A DNA stretch of 64,000 bases. Origin: Candidatus Methanomethylicaceae archaeon (lineage in GTDB: Archaea > Thermoproteota > Methanomethylicia > Methanomethylicales > Methanomethylicaceae). This document shows positions 1 through 9,562 of this stretch, piece after piece. Both the position numbers and the translations under genes were made by a program. The first letter of the stretch is position 1, and every line of letters begins with the position of its first letter. Where the stretch lies: contig JAOAJN010000006.1 in assembly GCA_026414165.1 (NCBI GenBank), forward strand, positions 31,350 to 95,349, given 5' to 3'. A model generated the notes under the pieces. That model was given only the letters and a program-made list of their open reading frames with translations. It was not told the DNA's origin and made no database searches.

Positions 1-281
1 TCAGGCTACAGATCTTAGAGTTTTTGAAGGATGGTGAGAAGTGCGTCTGTGAAATTATACCATTTATCTGCAGGTCTCAGTCCACGACTTCCAAGAATCT
101 AGACATATTGTATAGAGCAGGTATACTAGAGAGGAGAGAGAACGGGCGTCGGACTCTTTACAAAATAAAGAGTCCTAAAGTGCTAGAGCTCCTCAATCTG
201 ACGGATTCTTTGTTAGTTGACTGGCTGTCCACATATGCAAAGACTGTAGAATATTTGGGATTGCAAAAATCAAGTAAATAA
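1..281 (+). CDS. ArsR-family winged-helix regulator (5' end outside window)
   Basis: The reading frame is open from the left edge (first full codon at base 3) to the stop at 281, so the listed TTG start at 24 is probably internal and the protein is truncated by the window. The visible part is an ArsR-type winged helix: a 'CVCEI' segment in the third helix, a recognition helix ('SQSTTSKNLDILYRAGI') and a wing ('RRENGRRTLYKI'). The CVC pair matches the metal(loid)-binding position of ArsR/SmtB sensors, so metal or metalloid sensing is possible but not shown. It lies 75 bases upstream of a co-directional ABC exporter, which it may control. Confidence 0.8.
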   Translation, partial: RLQILEFLKDGEKCVCEIIPFICRSQSTTSKNLDILYRAGILERRENGRRTLYKIKSPKVLELLNLTDSLLVDWLSTYAKTVEYLGLQKSSK

Positions 282-330
282 ATGCTGATACAAGCAAAAA
301 ATAAAAAATAAGTTTATGAATAACTGTTCC

Positions 331-338
331 TTTTAAAG
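331..338 (+). promoter_or_regulatory. TATA box for the ABC exporter operon
   Basis: The sequence TTTTAAAG lies about 22-26 bases before the ATG at 357. Archaeal transcription normally starts some 25 bases after the TATA centre, which would put the transcript start at or next to the start codon. A leaderless mRNA is therefore likely. Confidence 0.5.
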
Positions 339-356
339 ACCAGCCGGCGATAGGCG

Positions 357-1319
357 ATGATGATTGAAACTTTCGGCATAACAAAAGTCTTCAAAACATT
401 GGTTGCAGTAGACCACATAGACCTCTCCGTGGAGGATGGAGAGATCTTTGGGCTATTGGGACCGAACGGCGCGGGCAAGACGACTCTGCTATCAATGCTT
501 GCTACGATACTCAGACCAACGGAGGGCAATGCGAAGGTCAATAGTTATGACATCATTAATCAGCCATCGAGAGTCAGAAAGTCGATAGGGATGGTCTTTC
601 AGGCTCCGAGCTCTGATGAGCTTCTTACTGGATGGGAGAACTTATACTTGCATGCCATGATGTACGGCGTTCCCTCTGAAGTTAGGCGGTCAAGAATAGA
701 CGAAGTGTTAGAGCTTGTGGATCTGAAGGACAGGGCAAAGGACCTAGTGAAGACGTATTCAGGCGGTATGAGGAGGAGGCTCGAGCTCGCGAGGGGGCTA
801 CTCCACAAGCCAAAAGTCCTATTCTTGGATGAGCCAACCTTGGGATTGGATCCCCAGACTAGGAGCCATATATGGGATTATATAAAGAGGCTATCAAAGG
901 AGGAAGGGGTCACGATTCTGATTACGACACATTATATGGAAGAGGCAGATGCCCTCTGCGATAGGGTTGCCATAATAGACCACGGCAGAATAAAGGCGCT
1001 CGACTCTCCAGCAAATCTAAAGATGAGGGTAGGGAAGAGCATGATAAGGGCTAAGGTAAAGGAGCCCAACTTAGAAAAGATAAAGACTTTGCCGTATGTG
1101 AGCAGGGTTGAGGCAAAAGATGGGGACGTTATAATAATACTATCGGAGGTGGGGGCGCACATTCAGGAAGTTCTATGCAATATCGGAGAGGCGTCCTTTG
1201 TGGAGTTGAGAGAGCCGACCCTGAACGACGTATTTTTGCAACTGACGGGGAGGGGTATAAGGGATGAGTCGGCAGAAGGTTGGGAGGATAAGTTAATTCA
1301 GGTGAGGCAGAATGGGTGA
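357..1319 (+). CDS. ABC-2 type exporter, ATP-binding subunit (DrrA-like)
   Basis: Cytoplasmic ATPase that would drive the membrane partner encoded next. Motifs in order are Walker A 'GPNGAGKTT' (about residues 35-43), signature 'YSGGMRRRLELARG' (near 136), Walker B 'VLFLDEPTLGLD' (near 158) and the switch histidine in 'ITTHYMEEA'. After the ATPase core comes the roughly 90-residue C-terminal extension typical of the DrrA/CcmA group. At 320 aa it has the normal length. Its stop overlaps the start of the permease by 8 bases, so the two are translationally coupled. The substrate cannot be told; drugs, lipids or metal complexes are exported by relatives. A second in-frame ATG sits directly after the first. 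Confidence 0.9.
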   Translation: MMIETFGITKVFKTLVAVDHIDLSVEDGEIFGLLGPNGAGKTTLLSMLATILRPTEGNAKVNSYDIINQPSRVRKSIGMVFQAPSSDELLTGWENLYLHAMMYGVPSEVRRSRIDEVLELVDLKDRAKDLVKTYSGGMRRRLELARGLLHKPKVLFLDEPTLGLDPQTRSHIWDYIKRLSKEEGVTILITTHYMEEADALCDRVAIIDHGRIKALDSPANLKMRVGKSMIRAKVKEPNLEKIKTLPYVSRVEAKDGDVIIILSEVGAHIQEVLCNIGEASFVELREPTLNDVFLQLTGRGIRDESAEGWEDKLIQVRQNG

Positions 1320-2058
1320 GCTTTCAGGACTTTATGCACTCTGGTATCGAGAGGTGAAAGTATTCCTTAGGGAGAGATCCAGGATAATATCATCAATTGT
1401 GAATCCAATTATTTGGTTGATCGCCTTTGGTGGAGGGCTGGGTTCAACCATATCCTTCGGGGGCGCAGACTACCAGACGTTCATATTCCCAGGAGTGCTG
1501 ATGCTCACAGTGCTCTTCACCTCAATATTCTTTGGCCTCTACATAGTATGGGACAAAAGGATGGATTTTTTCAAGGAGGTAATGGTAGCGCCCCTTAGTA
1601 GACTAACGCTCTTCACCGGTAAGATGATGGGAGGGTGCACCGATTCGCTATTACAGGGGTCGTTTCTAATAGTGATTGGGGTTTTCTTCAACATTAATTA
1701 TACGCCATACTCCCTTATTGTGGTAATTCTCTTCTTGCTATTCCTCTCCGCCGCCACAACGAGCTTGGGGTTGGCAATAGGGGCACAGATGAGTAGTTTT
1801 GAAGGATTCGGTCTTATTCAGAGCTTTGTAATAATGCCACTCTTCTTCCTCTCGGGCGCACTATATCCGCTAGAGAATCTCCCGGCTTGGTTGCTTTTTG
1901 TGACTAGGATTAATCCCTTAACTTACATAGTGGATGGTATGAGAGGGGCGCTATTGGGGCTTAATCATTTCCCGATCTGGATAGATCTCGGAGTTGCACT
2001 GGTATTCATGATCACCATGATTATTGCAGGCACTGTGAGCTTTATGAGAATGCACTGA
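1312..2058 (+). CDS. ABC-2 type exporter, permease subunit (DrrB-like)
   Basis: Integral membrane half of the exporter, 248 aa with about six hydrophobic segments. It carries the family hallmark of ABC2 permeases near residue 180, 'PLFFLSGALYPLENLP', just before the last membrane segments. The N-terminus 'YREVKVFLRERSR' is the amphipathic coupling helix usual in this group. It overlaps the ATPase gene by 8 bases, which supports a two-gene operon. Substrate unknown. Confidence 0.88.
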   Translation: MGELSGLYALWYREVKVFLRERSRIISSIVNPIIWLIAFGGGLGSTISFGGADYQTFIFPGVLMLTVLFTSIFFGLYIVWDKRMDFFKEVMVAPLSRLTLFTGKMMGGCTDSLLQGSFLIVIGVFFNINYTPYSLIVVILFLLFLSAATTSLGLAIGAQMSSFEGFGLIQSFVIMPLFFLSGALYPLENLPAWLLFVTRINPLTYIVDGMRGALLGLNHFPIWIDLGVALVFMITMIIAGTVSFMRMH

Positions 2059-2078
2059 AAATAGGAAAGTGTGAATAT

Positions 2079-2774
2079 ATGAGGTACAAGGCAACTATAA
2101 TTAGAGTTCTTAAAAGGGCCGAAGACATTAGAAGTTTTCAGTTCATTAAGCCGCGGGGGTTTGAGTTTTTACCTGGACAGTATTTGTTTGTTTCCGTACA
2201 AAAAAGTGGTAAAGCATTAACTAAGCCACTTTCTATAAGTAGCAGCCCCACCGAGGATTTTTTAGAGGTCACAAAGAGGCTTACAGGACACGAGTTTTCG
2301 AACGCGATGACAGAACTCCGTGTTGGCGACGAGATTTATATCGACGGACCCAACGGTAGTTTCACCTTTATGGGAGAGTACCCAAAGGTGGGGATGCTGG
2401 CAGGCGGTATCGGAATAACGCCCCTAATAAGCATGATAAAGTATTGTACACATAAACAAGTTCAGTCAAGCATAATATTATTGTACGGAAACAGGTCTGA
2501 GGAGAATATACCATTTTTTGAGGAATTGAATCAATTAGCAAAGAACAACAAGAATTTCAGAGTCATTCATACGCTTTCCCGTGCCGGGGATTCTTGGAAG
2601 GGTAGGAGGGGACATGTGGACTCTGAAATGATCAAGGAGCATATACCTGATTATGAAGAGAGGGTCTTCTATGTGTCAGGGCCTCCAGGACTTGTCAAGG
2701 ACTGTACTCAGCATTTAAGATCCCTAGGGGTAAATGAGGAAAAGATCAAGACAGAAAACTTCATTGGTTATTGA
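2079..2774 (+). CDS. Ferredoxin-NAD(P)H reductase-like flavoprotein
   Basis: 231 aa with an FAD-binding barrel followed by an NAD(P)-binding domain. The flavin motif is 'KPLSISSSP' (around residue 50) and the pyridine nucleotide loop is 'AGGIGITPLISMI' (near 108-120). The C-terminal 'YVSGPPGLVKD' is typical of the FNR superfamily. No 2Fe-2S domain follows, so it is a two-domain reductase using an external electron partner such as ferredoxin or rubredoxin. It overlaps the 3' end of the convergent disulfide-reductase gene by 7 bases. The exact partner cannot be read from sequence. Confidence 0.82.
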   Translation: MRYKATIIRVLKRAEDIRSFQFIKPRGFEFLPGQYLFVSVQKSGKALTKPLSISSSPTEDFLEVTKRLTGHEFSNAMTELRVGDEIYIDGPNGSFTFMGEYPKVGMLAGGIGITPLISMIKYCTHKQVQSSIILLYGNRSEENIPFFEELNQLAKNNKNFRVIHTLSRAGDSWKGRRGHVDSEMIKEHIPDYEERVFYVSGPPGLVKDCTQHLRSLGVNEEKIKTENFIGY

Positions 2775-4150
2775 AGGGGCTTGAAGAGGTTTGCTGCGGC
2801 TCGATCTATGACTTCGGAGAGTGCAGGGTGAATGTGAACGACCTTCCTGATGTTGTCCAAAGTTCCATCCCCACATTTCATCGCGACCAAGACCTCGTGT
2901 ATTAGGACTGAGGCGTCGTGTCCAAGTATGTGACAACCAAGAATCTTCCCTGATTTTCGATCCACCAAGAACTTTACAAATCCCTCATCATCGCCAATCG
3001 CATTTCCCATACCAGTATCAGCGTACCTGTAGAAACCGATCAGATATTCAGCACCTTTAGATCTGAGCTCCTGCTCTGTCTTACCAACACCGGCTATCTG
3101 GGGGTTCGTGAAAACCGCGTGCGGTATTGCGGTATAGTCAACAGGCACCATGGCATCGGGATTCATGATGTTATGATAGGCGTACTCAGCCTCTAGGTTT
3201 GCAGCATGTTTGAATTGATATCGTCCAATGATGTCTCCCAGTGCGAATATCCCGTCTACATTTGTCCTCAGGTACTCATCAACTATTATGAAGCCCCTGC
3301 TATCGGTCTTGACTCCGGTCCTCTCAAGATCAAGTAGGTCGGAGTTTGGAACCCTACCTGCGGCTATTAGAAGTTGGTCAGAACTTATTACACGCTGCTC
3401 TTTGGTCTCTATATTCTCGACCTTGACCTCATAGATTCCGCCATTCCTTGAGACGCCTATGGGGGCGTGTCCTGTGAGGACATTGAATTTTTTAGAGAAG
3501 ATATGCGTGAATTTTGATGATATTGATTCGTCCTCGTTCGGCAGTAGGATCTTTCTCCTCTGCACTATGTTAATATTGGCGCCTAATGAGCCGAAGAAAT
3601 GTGCGAGCTCTGCGGCAATGTATCCTCCTCCCAGAATTGTGAGTGTTTGGGGCAGTGTCTCGAGTCGAAGGGCTTCATCACTGGTTATGTACCCGGATTC
3701 CTTCAACCCAGGTATATTCGGTACCTCGGGCCTACTACCCCCAGCAATGAGAATTTTTTCAGCGCGGATCCTCTCTCCATTAACTTCTAAGGTCTTCAGA
3801 TCAACAAATCTGCCTACTCCCTTTAATAGAACAGGATTTGTTACTCTCCTCAGATTTCTTTCTATTTCTTGAGACTCTCTATCCACTTCATCCTTTACTC
3901 GCCGAACTATTCGCCTGAAGTCGATCTCAAAATCCTTTACATTAATGCCAAATTTATGGGCACTTCTCAAAGCCTCCATTATATCAGCGCTGTGAATAAG
4001 CATCTTTGATGGGATGCAGCCTCTGTTTAGGCAAGTTCCGCCCAGTGGCCCTTTCTCTATTATAGCAACACTCTTTCCAGCTTGGGCGACAGCAACAGCC
4101 ACATCCAGACCAGATCCGCTACCGATTACAATAAGATCGAATTCGCGCAA
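2768..4150 (-). CDS. Pyridine nucleotide-disulfide oxidoreductase (dihydrolipoamide dehydrogenase-like)
   Basis: 460 aa flavoprotein. It has the N-terminal FAD motif 'IGSGSGLDVA', the redox-active disulfide in 'GGTCLNRGCIPSK' (about residues 37-49), an NAD(P) motif 'ILGGGYIAAE', the second FAD motif 'DGIFALGD' and the C-terminal acid-base pair in 'HIHPALSEVI'. Those features fit dihydrolipoamide dehydrogenase. The 'GSGSG' start also resembles mycothione reductases. No lipoyl-enzyme genes lie nearby, so the physiological disulfide is uncertain. The C-terminal Cys pair of mercuric reductase is absent. The thioredoxin reductase gene is divergent next door. Confidence 0.8.
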   Translation of the reverse strand: MREFDLIVIGSGSGLDVAVAVAQAGKSVAIIEKGPLGGTCLNRGCIPSKMLIHSADIMEALRSAHKFGINVKDFEIDFRRIVRRVKDEVDRESQEIERNLRRVTNPVLLKGVGRFVDLKTLEVNGERIRAEKILIAGGSRPEVPNIPGLKESGYITSDEALRLETLPQTLTILGGGYIAAELAHFFGSLGANINIVQRRKILLPNEDESISSKFTHIFSKKFNVLTGHAPIGVSRNGGIYEVKVENIETKEQRVISSDQLLIAAGRVPNSDLLDLERTGVKTDSRGFIIVDEYLRTNVDGIFALGDIIGRYQFKHAANLEAEYAYHNIMNPDAMVPVDYTAIPHAVFTNPQIAGVGKTEQELRSKGAEYLIGFYRYADTGMGNAIGDDEGFVKFLVDRKSGKILGCHILGHDASVLIHEVLVAMKCGDGTLDNIRKVVHIHPALSEVIDRAAANLFKPLQ

Positions 4151-4259
4151 AATTCTTCCCCATTTAAAAACTTCGTGCTAAATATATATGAATTGAGTAA
4201 GCCTATTCTATTAGCATTATTAATTCTATATCTAGAGGCATTATACGGAAGGAGGACCT

Positions 4260-5192
4260 ATGAGTAAAAACCAGCAAAGCAATATTCATGATGTTATAAT
4301 AGTCGGCTGCGGTCCTGCAGGAGTCGCTGCGGCTATCTACGCCAAAAGGAAGATGCTTGATGTTTTGGTCATAAGTAAGGACATCGGCGGGCAGGTAATT
4401 TTGACAGGATTTATTGAAAACTACCCAGGTTTCAATGAAGTGAGGGGGGAGGCATTGGTTGAGATCTTCGAGAGGCAGTTGAAGGGACTAGAGGTTGATG
4501 TGAAAATTGGAGAGGTTGAGAGGGTGGAAAAGGAGGGCGAGATCTTCAAAGTCATTAGTAGTGAAGGGAACTTTTTTGGGAAGGCGGTCATTGTGACGGG
4601 CGGAAGTACGTACAAGAAGCTAAAAGTTCCTGGTGAGGACAGGCTAATAGGCAGAGGTGTTAGCTTCTGCGCGACCTGTGATGCTCCCTTTTCGAGGAAC
4701 AGGGAAGTCGCGGTTGTAGGAGGAGGGAATGCGGCTCTGCAGAGCGCCGAGCTTTTGTCCCGATATGCCAAAATGGTCTACGTCATCCATAGGAGAGACA
4801 AGTTTAGGGCGGATGAGGTGCTAGTTGAAAGGGTAAAAAAGCACTCGAATGTTCAGTTCATTATGAATGCCATGGTAACGGAGATTAAAGGGGATAAAAA
4901 GGTAGAAGGAATTACCGTGAAATATAAAGACGGAAATCTTGTAGACATGAAGGTGGACATGGTATTCATAGAGGTGGGCAGGGAGGTCAAGGTCGAATAC
5001 ATTAAACACTTGGTCAGGACGAATGAGTGGGGGCAAATAATTGTAGATAGAAGACAAAGGACTTCATGTGAAGGTGTGTTTGCTGCGGGCGACATCACAG
5101 ACAGACCGTATCAACAAGCAATAATAGCGGCGGGCGACGGCGCAGTTGCTGCTCTTTCAGCGTACGATTTCCTAATGGAAAAGGAGTTATGA
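4260..5192 (+). CDS. trxB: Thioredoxin reductase
   Basis: 310 aa, the usual size for low-molecular-weight TrxR. It has an FAD motif 'GCGPAGVAAAIYAKR', the redox pair in 'FCATCDAPF' (about residues 138-146), an NADPH motif 'VVGGGNAALQSAELL' followed by 'HRRDKFRA', and the C-terminal FAD motif 'GVFAAGDITDRPYQQ'. The HRR segment is the normal NADPH 2'-phosphate-binding pattern. A strong ribosome binding site, GGAAGGAGG, lies just before the ATG. It should reduce thioredoxin or a glutaredoxin-like protein disulfide reductase; neither is in the window. Confidence 0.93.
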   Translation: MSKNQQSNIHDVIIVGCGPAGVAAAIYAKRKMLDVLVISKDIGGQVILTGFIENYPGFNEVRGEALVEIFERQLKGLEVDVKIGEVERVEKEGEIFKVISSEGNFFGKAVIVTGGSTYKKLKVPGEDRLIGRGVSFCATCDAPFSRNREVAVVGGGNAALQSAELLSRYAKMVYVIHRRDKFRADEVLVERVKKHSNVQFIMNAMVTEIKGDKKVEGITVKYKDGNLVDMKVDMVFIEVGREVKVEYIKHLVRTNEWGQIIVDRRQRTSCEGVFAAGDITDRPYQQAIIAAGDGAVAALSAYDFLMEKEL

Positions 5193-5271
5193 AAATAATT
5201 CGTTCTTGGGCTGCAAAGAAGGAACTGAAAAAGATGGAAACATAGCGTTAAGTGGAGGGCATAAAACATTT

Positions 5272-5808
5272 TTAGACGGCTTTCTTCGCCAAGTTTATTG
5301 CCAATTCGGCGGCTTCCTCTGGGTTCTCTATAAAATGCAGTTTAACTAGATGTCGGTGGTCGATGTAACCATCTGGGAACATCAGCGGCAACTTGTCAGC
5401 CATCATCCCGCTGCCCTTTAAGACCACAATTGGCTTCTTCAGATTATAAGCAATAGAGACTTCGGTGAGCGTCCCGACACCTCCTGCAACGACTATAACC
5501 GCGTCGCTACTCCTGACCACAATAGAGCTTCTTGATGTAAAGGTCTGACCTGTCTTTATCTTTATGGTGTTATATGGATTGAACCAATGGTGTCCTGGTC
5601 CTATGTCCTCAAGTTCTATGGCTAGTATTCCGACAGTTAAACCGCCAGCTTTTCTTGCAGCCTCTGCCACCAAGGTCATCAGACCGCCGTTTCCACCCGT
5701 TATAAGTATGGCGCCCCGCGCGGCTAGTGCCATGCCCAACCTCTTTGCCTTCTCTTCCACATCGAGCGGTACAGGATCGTAAGTGGTGAGAACCCCAATT
5801 TGTACCAT
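5272..5808 (-). CDS. LOG / TIGR00725-type nucleotide-binding protein
   Basis: 178 aa Rossmann-like protein of the lysine-decarboxylase-like (LOG, Moco-carrier-like) superfamily. It has a glycine-rich 'ITGGNGGLM' loop (near residue 38) and the 'VAGGVGTLTEVSIA' motif (near 109), which corresponds to the PGGxGTxxE active-site motif of the LOG nucleotide 5'-monophosphate phosphoribohydrolases, here with Ala-Gly in place of Pro-Gly. The catalytic glutamate is kept. A phosphoribohydrolase or nucleotide-binding role is the family expectation; the archaeal substrate is unknown. It stands alone between trxB and sfsA. Confidence 0.75.
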   Translation of the reverse strand: MVQIGVLTTYDPVPLDVEEKAKRLGMALAARGAILITGGNGGLMTLVAEAARKAGGLTVGILAIELEDIGPGHHWFNPYNTIKIKTGQTFTSRSSIVVRSSDAVIVVAGGVGTLTEVSIAYNLKKPIVVLKGSGMMADKLPLMFPDGYIDHRHLVKLHFIENPEEAAELAINLAKKAV

Positions 5809-5922
5809 AATAATTACTCAGGTCTGGAGTATTTTTAAGACTGCTGGCTTTTTACCGCAGTTATTGGTTTTTGATAGGTATTTCATTAATTTTTCAAGTG
5901 GTATAGAAAAATAGAATTTAGC

Positions 5923-6654
5923 TCAATCCACTGTTACTGGAATATTGCCCCTGAAGCATATAATGCGTTCATTTTCAAGCGAGACTTTGAAAGATGTTGT
6001 AGAAAGCCCAAGCCTTAGCCCCTCCTTGAGCGTCTGGTAGAAAAGAGGATCTGTTTCCATATTTGGGCGCAGATTGTTTGCATCAGGCCGCATTACTACG
6101 AAAATAAGCAGGGGGCAAGCTCCAGGGTATTCTAACATTCTCTTGATTTGTCGGCTCCCCCTTGACGTGGGCGCGTCAGGAAACAGTGCAGTGCCACCTC
6201 TGCAGAGCGTGCATCCCTTCACTTCGGCAATGAATCTTGTTCCATCTTTCTCTAAAAGGTAATCGATTCTCGAGTCCCCGCATTGTACTTCCTTGTCAAT
6301 AATCTTATAGTTAAGAATGGAAAGTTCAACGACCCTCCTCAAGATAATATTTGGCATCCTTGAATCTGTGATCACCCAAAATCCTGGCGAGCGTATCGCC
6401 AAAATGTCATACTGGGTTTTCCTTCCAGGGCTTTGAATGTCCCTGAAGAGAACGGGAACGCCTGGCAGGAGTAGTTCGCTGAGTCTGCCAGGATCATGGA
6501 GGTGGCACTGCAAAAGACTACCATTATACTTCAACAAGACCGTAAACCTATTCACTCTAGTTACGAAAAGACCTCTTCGAATGTTTCCAGTTATCTCGAG
6601 TAGGGGCACATGGAATGACCGGTTTTCGCCCTCCATTATAATTGCCCCCATCAA
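5923..6654 (-). CDS. sfsA: SfsA family protein
   Basis: 243 aa. The N-terminal OB-like part carries 'RVNRFTVLL' and 'CHLHDPGRLSELLLPG', both hallmarks of SfsA. The C-terminal half holds a nuclease-like signature, 'SRIDYLLEKDGTRFIAEVKGCT', with the D...ExK arrangement of restriction-endonuclease folds, and 'FPDAPTSRGSRQIKRM'. SfsA was named from maltose-regulation phenotypes in E. coli; its biochemical role is unclear and a nucleic-acid function is plausible. A second Met codon follows the first. Divergent from the Lhr helicase gene with only 40 bases between starts. Confidence 0.88.
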   Translation of the reverse strand: MMGAIIMEGENRSFHVPLLEITGNIRRGLFVTRVNRFTVLLKYNGSLLQCHLHDPGRLSELLLPGVPVLFRDIQSPGRKTQYDILAIRSPGFWVITDSRMPNIILRRVVELSILNYKIIDKEVQCGDSRIDYLLEKDGTRFIAEVKGCTLCRGGTALFPDAPTSRGSRQIKRMLEYPGACPLLIFVVMRPDANNLRPNMETDPLFYQTLKEGLRLGLSTTSFKVSLENERIICFRGNIPVTVD

Positions 6655-6694
6655 TCAATATTAGGAAGTTCCCCTTTATCCTCTTTGACGGATT

Positions 6695-9562
6695 ATGGAT
6701 GAAATTCTCTCATACTTCTCAAAGCCGATTCAGAGGTTGTTAGAGGAGAGAGGGTTTGGAAAGTTCACCGAGCCTCAGAGGAGGGCTATACCGACCATCC
6801 TTAAAGGAAGTAACGTTTTAATAATTGCGCCCACTGGAACGGGCAAGACCGAGGCGGCCTTCCTGCCAATCTTGGACAAGATAGTCAGGGAGGGAGGAAG
6901 AGGAGGCATAAGGGTACTTTACATAACACCATTGAGGGCGTTGAACAGAGACCTTATGGAAAGGTTACAATGGTGGTGCAGCAGGCTGGACCTGAGGGTG
7001 GCTGTGAGGCACGGGGATACAGAGACTAAGGAGAGAGGTAAGCAGGCGATGGCGCCTCCAGATGTTTTGATAACTACTCCCGAGACACTTCAAGCAATTC
7101 TCCCCGGAAGGAGGCTTAGAAAACACCTCTCCAAGGTGAGGTGGGTGATAGTTGACGAGGTGCATGAGTTAACAAACGACAAGAGGGGTAGTCAGCTTTC
7201 GGTCGGGCTGGAGAGGTTGAGGAGGATAACTGAGGCAGAGCCTCAGATAATCGGGCTCTCCGCAACAATAGGATCCCCCGAAGAGGTTGCCAAGTTCTTG
7301 GTCGGCGTAGGAAGGGACTGTGAAATTGTGAGGGTCTCGGTGGCAAAGGACATGGAGTTAGAGGTGGACATGCCAGAGGCGGACGAAGAAGACGTGAGGT
7401 TGGCGGAGAAGATAGCAACCTTCCCCGAGGTCGCAGCGAGGCTGAGGAGGATAAGGGATCTGGTGGAGAGGTATAGGTCCACGCTGATCTTTACTAATAC
7501 CAGGTCTGAGGCCGAGATCCTTGCCAGCAGGTTCAGGGTTTGGGATATGAACATGCCAGTTAGCATACACCACGGTAGCCTGGCAAAATCCTCAAGGGTC
7601 GAGGCGGAGACAAGTCTCAAGAAGGGGGAGTTGAAGGGCGTGGTTTGTACTTCATCCTTGGAGCTAGGAATCGACATCGGAAGCGTCGATCTTGTGGTTC
7701 AGTACAATTCCCCGAGGCAGGTGACCAGACTCCTCCAAAGAGTGGGGAGGGCGGGACATTGGGTTGGTGGAACCTCGAAGGGGGCAATTATTACTATGGA
7801 CTCGGATGACGCGCTTGAGTCCTTGGTAATAGTCAAGCGTAGCCTTAGAGAAGAGTTGGAAGAAGTGAAGATAATTCGAAAACCCCTAGATGTACTAGTC
7901 CACCAGATAGCAGGCTTGTTGCTGGAATACGGCAGACTCACCGTTGATGAGATTATGGAGATCGTCAGAAGCGCTTACCCATTCCAAGACCTAACTGAGG
8001 AGGAGCTCAAAGAGGTGCTTAAATACATGAGTGAGAGGAGACCGAGGCTCGCTCTCTACGTGCCAGAGGAGGGCGTTGTGATCAAGACGAGACCTTACGA
8101 GAGCATCTTCAGGTACTATTTTGAAAACCTCTCAATGATACCTGAGGAGAAACACTACCTAGTAATTGATGAGGAGAAGGATGAGCCCATAGGTACGCTG
8201 GACGAGGCTTTTGTGGCAGAATATGGTGAGCCAGGAGTGAAGTTTATAGTTAGGGGATCGCCATGGAAGATTGTCCAAATCTACAAAGATGTGGTTTATG
8301 TTAGGGCGGAGGAGGATCCAACAGGTGCTATACCTGATTGGGTGGGAGACGAGATACCCGTGCCCTTCGAAGTGGCACAGGAAGTAGGTAGGATAAAGGG
8401 GAGAGTATGCGAGCTTTTGAGAGTTGGCACACCATTTGAGGATTTGGTCCAAGAGCTCAGGAAGGAGTATCCCGTATCGAGAGAGTTGCTGACCAAGGCG
8501 CTGACAGAAGTAAAGGAGCAAGCTGAAGGTATATGGGAAGTTCCGACTGACAGACTTATCACGGTGGAGGGGTGGGAAGGATACGTAATAGTGAGTTGTT
8601 CCCTAGGGCTCATGATAAACAAGACGCTCTCGAGAGTGCTGGCTTATTTGATCACCATAAGGACTGGGAGCGGTGTTGGGGCTTCTCAGGATCCCTACAG
8701 GATCTACCTGAAGACTTCGGTTGATGTGGATATTGTGGCAGAGGTATTGAAAAGCCTCGATCCAAAAGATGTTGCCAGGCTGGCTGAAGTGTCCGTAGAG
8801 AAGACGGGACTTTTCAGGAGGCGGCTGCTCCATGTGGCAAAGAGGTTCGGCGTTGTAGAGAAGGGGGCCGATCTTAGCGAGATGGGTATGCAGCAACTGG
8901 TGGAAAGTATGAAGGGAACTGTGATATGGAGAGAGGCGATGAAGGAGGTCTTATTCAAGGATCTGGATGTTGAAGGGCTAGAAAGGTTTGCAAGGGGTCT
9001 GAAGGATGGGATCTTCAAGGTCGTCGTTATGGAGAGAGACCTGCCTTTATCACCAATATCGAGAGTCGGCATAAGGAAGTTGAGCTGGAAGACAGACCTA
9101 GTTCCAGCGGACCGGTTGAGGAGGATCTTAATAGAGGCTGGAAAGGCCAGACTTCTGAACGAGGCAAGGGTCGCAGTTTGCTCAGAGTGCTTCAGGTACG
9201 TGGAGAATGTGAAGATCAAGAGGTTTTTGGGGGATTTTGTCTGTCCAGAGTGTGGGTCCAAGAAGATAGGTTTAGTGGATGGAGATCTCCTAGAAGTAGC
9301 ACAGATGGTGTCAGAGAGGGCGGAGAGAGGCAAAGTCTCTGACAAATTCAAAGAGATTTATAAGACAGTACTGGAGAGTGGAGAGCTTATAGGGATCTAT
9401 GGGCTGCCAGCGGCCCTTGTGTTGGCAGCCAAAGGACTCTCTAAGACTGCAATTGTGACGCTAGCATCCTCAAAGACACCAGACATCGATTTCCTCGTAG
9501 ATATGATCCTGAGGGAGGAGAGGGAAGTACTAAGAAAGAGATACAGAAGAACGCACCCATAA
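6695..9562 (+). CDS. Lhr-type superfamily 2 DEAD/DEAH helicase
   Basis: 955 aa. RecA domain 1 holds Walker A 'APTGTGKTEAAF' (about residues 45-56), 'TPLRALNRDL', the DEVH box 'VDEVHEL' (near 152) and 'LSATIG'. RecA domain 2 holds 'SLELGIDIGSVDLVVQ' and 'RLLQRVGRAGH'. A winged helix and the long Lhr-specific C-terminal domain follow, and near residues 830-860 there is a four-Cys zinc motif (CSEC...CPEC). This is the archaeal Lhr-core architecture, proposed to act in DNA repair or RNA processing. A TATA-like CTTTAT about 23 bases before the ATG suggests a leaderless or nearly leaderless transcript. Confidence 0.92.
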   Translation: MDEILSYFSKPIQRLLEERGFGKFTEPQRRAIPTILKGSNVLIIAPTGTGKTEAAFLPILDKIVREGGRGGIRVLYITPLRALNRDLMERLQWWCSRLDLRVAVRHGDTETKERGKQAMAPPDVLITTPETLQAILPGRRLRKHLSKVRWVIVDEVHELTNDKRGSQLSVGLERLRRITEAEPQIIGLSATIGSPEEVAKFLVGVGRDCEIVRVSVAKDMELEVDMPEADEEDVRLAEKIATFPEVAARLRRIRDLVERYRSTLIFTNTRSEAEILASRFRVWDMNMPVSIHHGSLAKSSRVEAETSLKKGELKGVVCTSSLELGIDIGSVDLVVQYNSPRQVTRLLQRVGRAGHWVGGTSKGAIITMDSDDALESLVIVKRSLREELEEVKIIRKPLDVLVHQIAGLLLEYGRLTVDEIMEIVRSAYPFQDLTEEELKEVLKYMSERRPRLALYVPEEGVVIKTRPYESIFRYYFENLSMIPEEKHYLVIDEEKDEPIGTLDEAFVAEYGEPGVKFIVRGSPWKIVQIYKDVVYVRAEEDPTGAIPDWVGDEIPVPFEVAQEVGRIKGRVCELLRVGTPFEDLVQELRKEYPVSRELLTKALTEVKEQAEGIWEVPTDRLITVEGWEGYVIVSCSLGLMINKTLSRVLAYLITIRTGSGVGASQDPYRIYLKTSVDVDIVAEVLKSLDPKDVARLAEVSVEKTGLFRRRLLHVAKRFGVVEKGADLSEMGMQQLVESMKGTVIWREAMKEVLFKDLDVEGLERFARGLKDGIFKVVVMERDLPLSPISRVGIRKLSWKTDLVPADRLRRILIEAGKARLLNEARVAVCSECFRYVENVKIKRFLGDFVCPECGSKKIGLVDGDLLEVAQMVSERAERGKVSDKFKEIYKTVLESGELIGIYGLPAALVLAAKGLSKTAIVTLASSKTPDIDFLVDMILREEREVLRKRYRRTHP

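Noticed and set aside
2768-4150. Mercuric reductase
   Set aside because: The C-terminal Cys pair and other mer genes are absent; the HPxxSE ending fits lipoamide dehydrogenase-like enzymes.
8704-9351. 215-codon ORF on the minus strand within the Lhr gene
   Set aside because: It is an antisense shadow of a well-supported helicase gene with no family features of its own.
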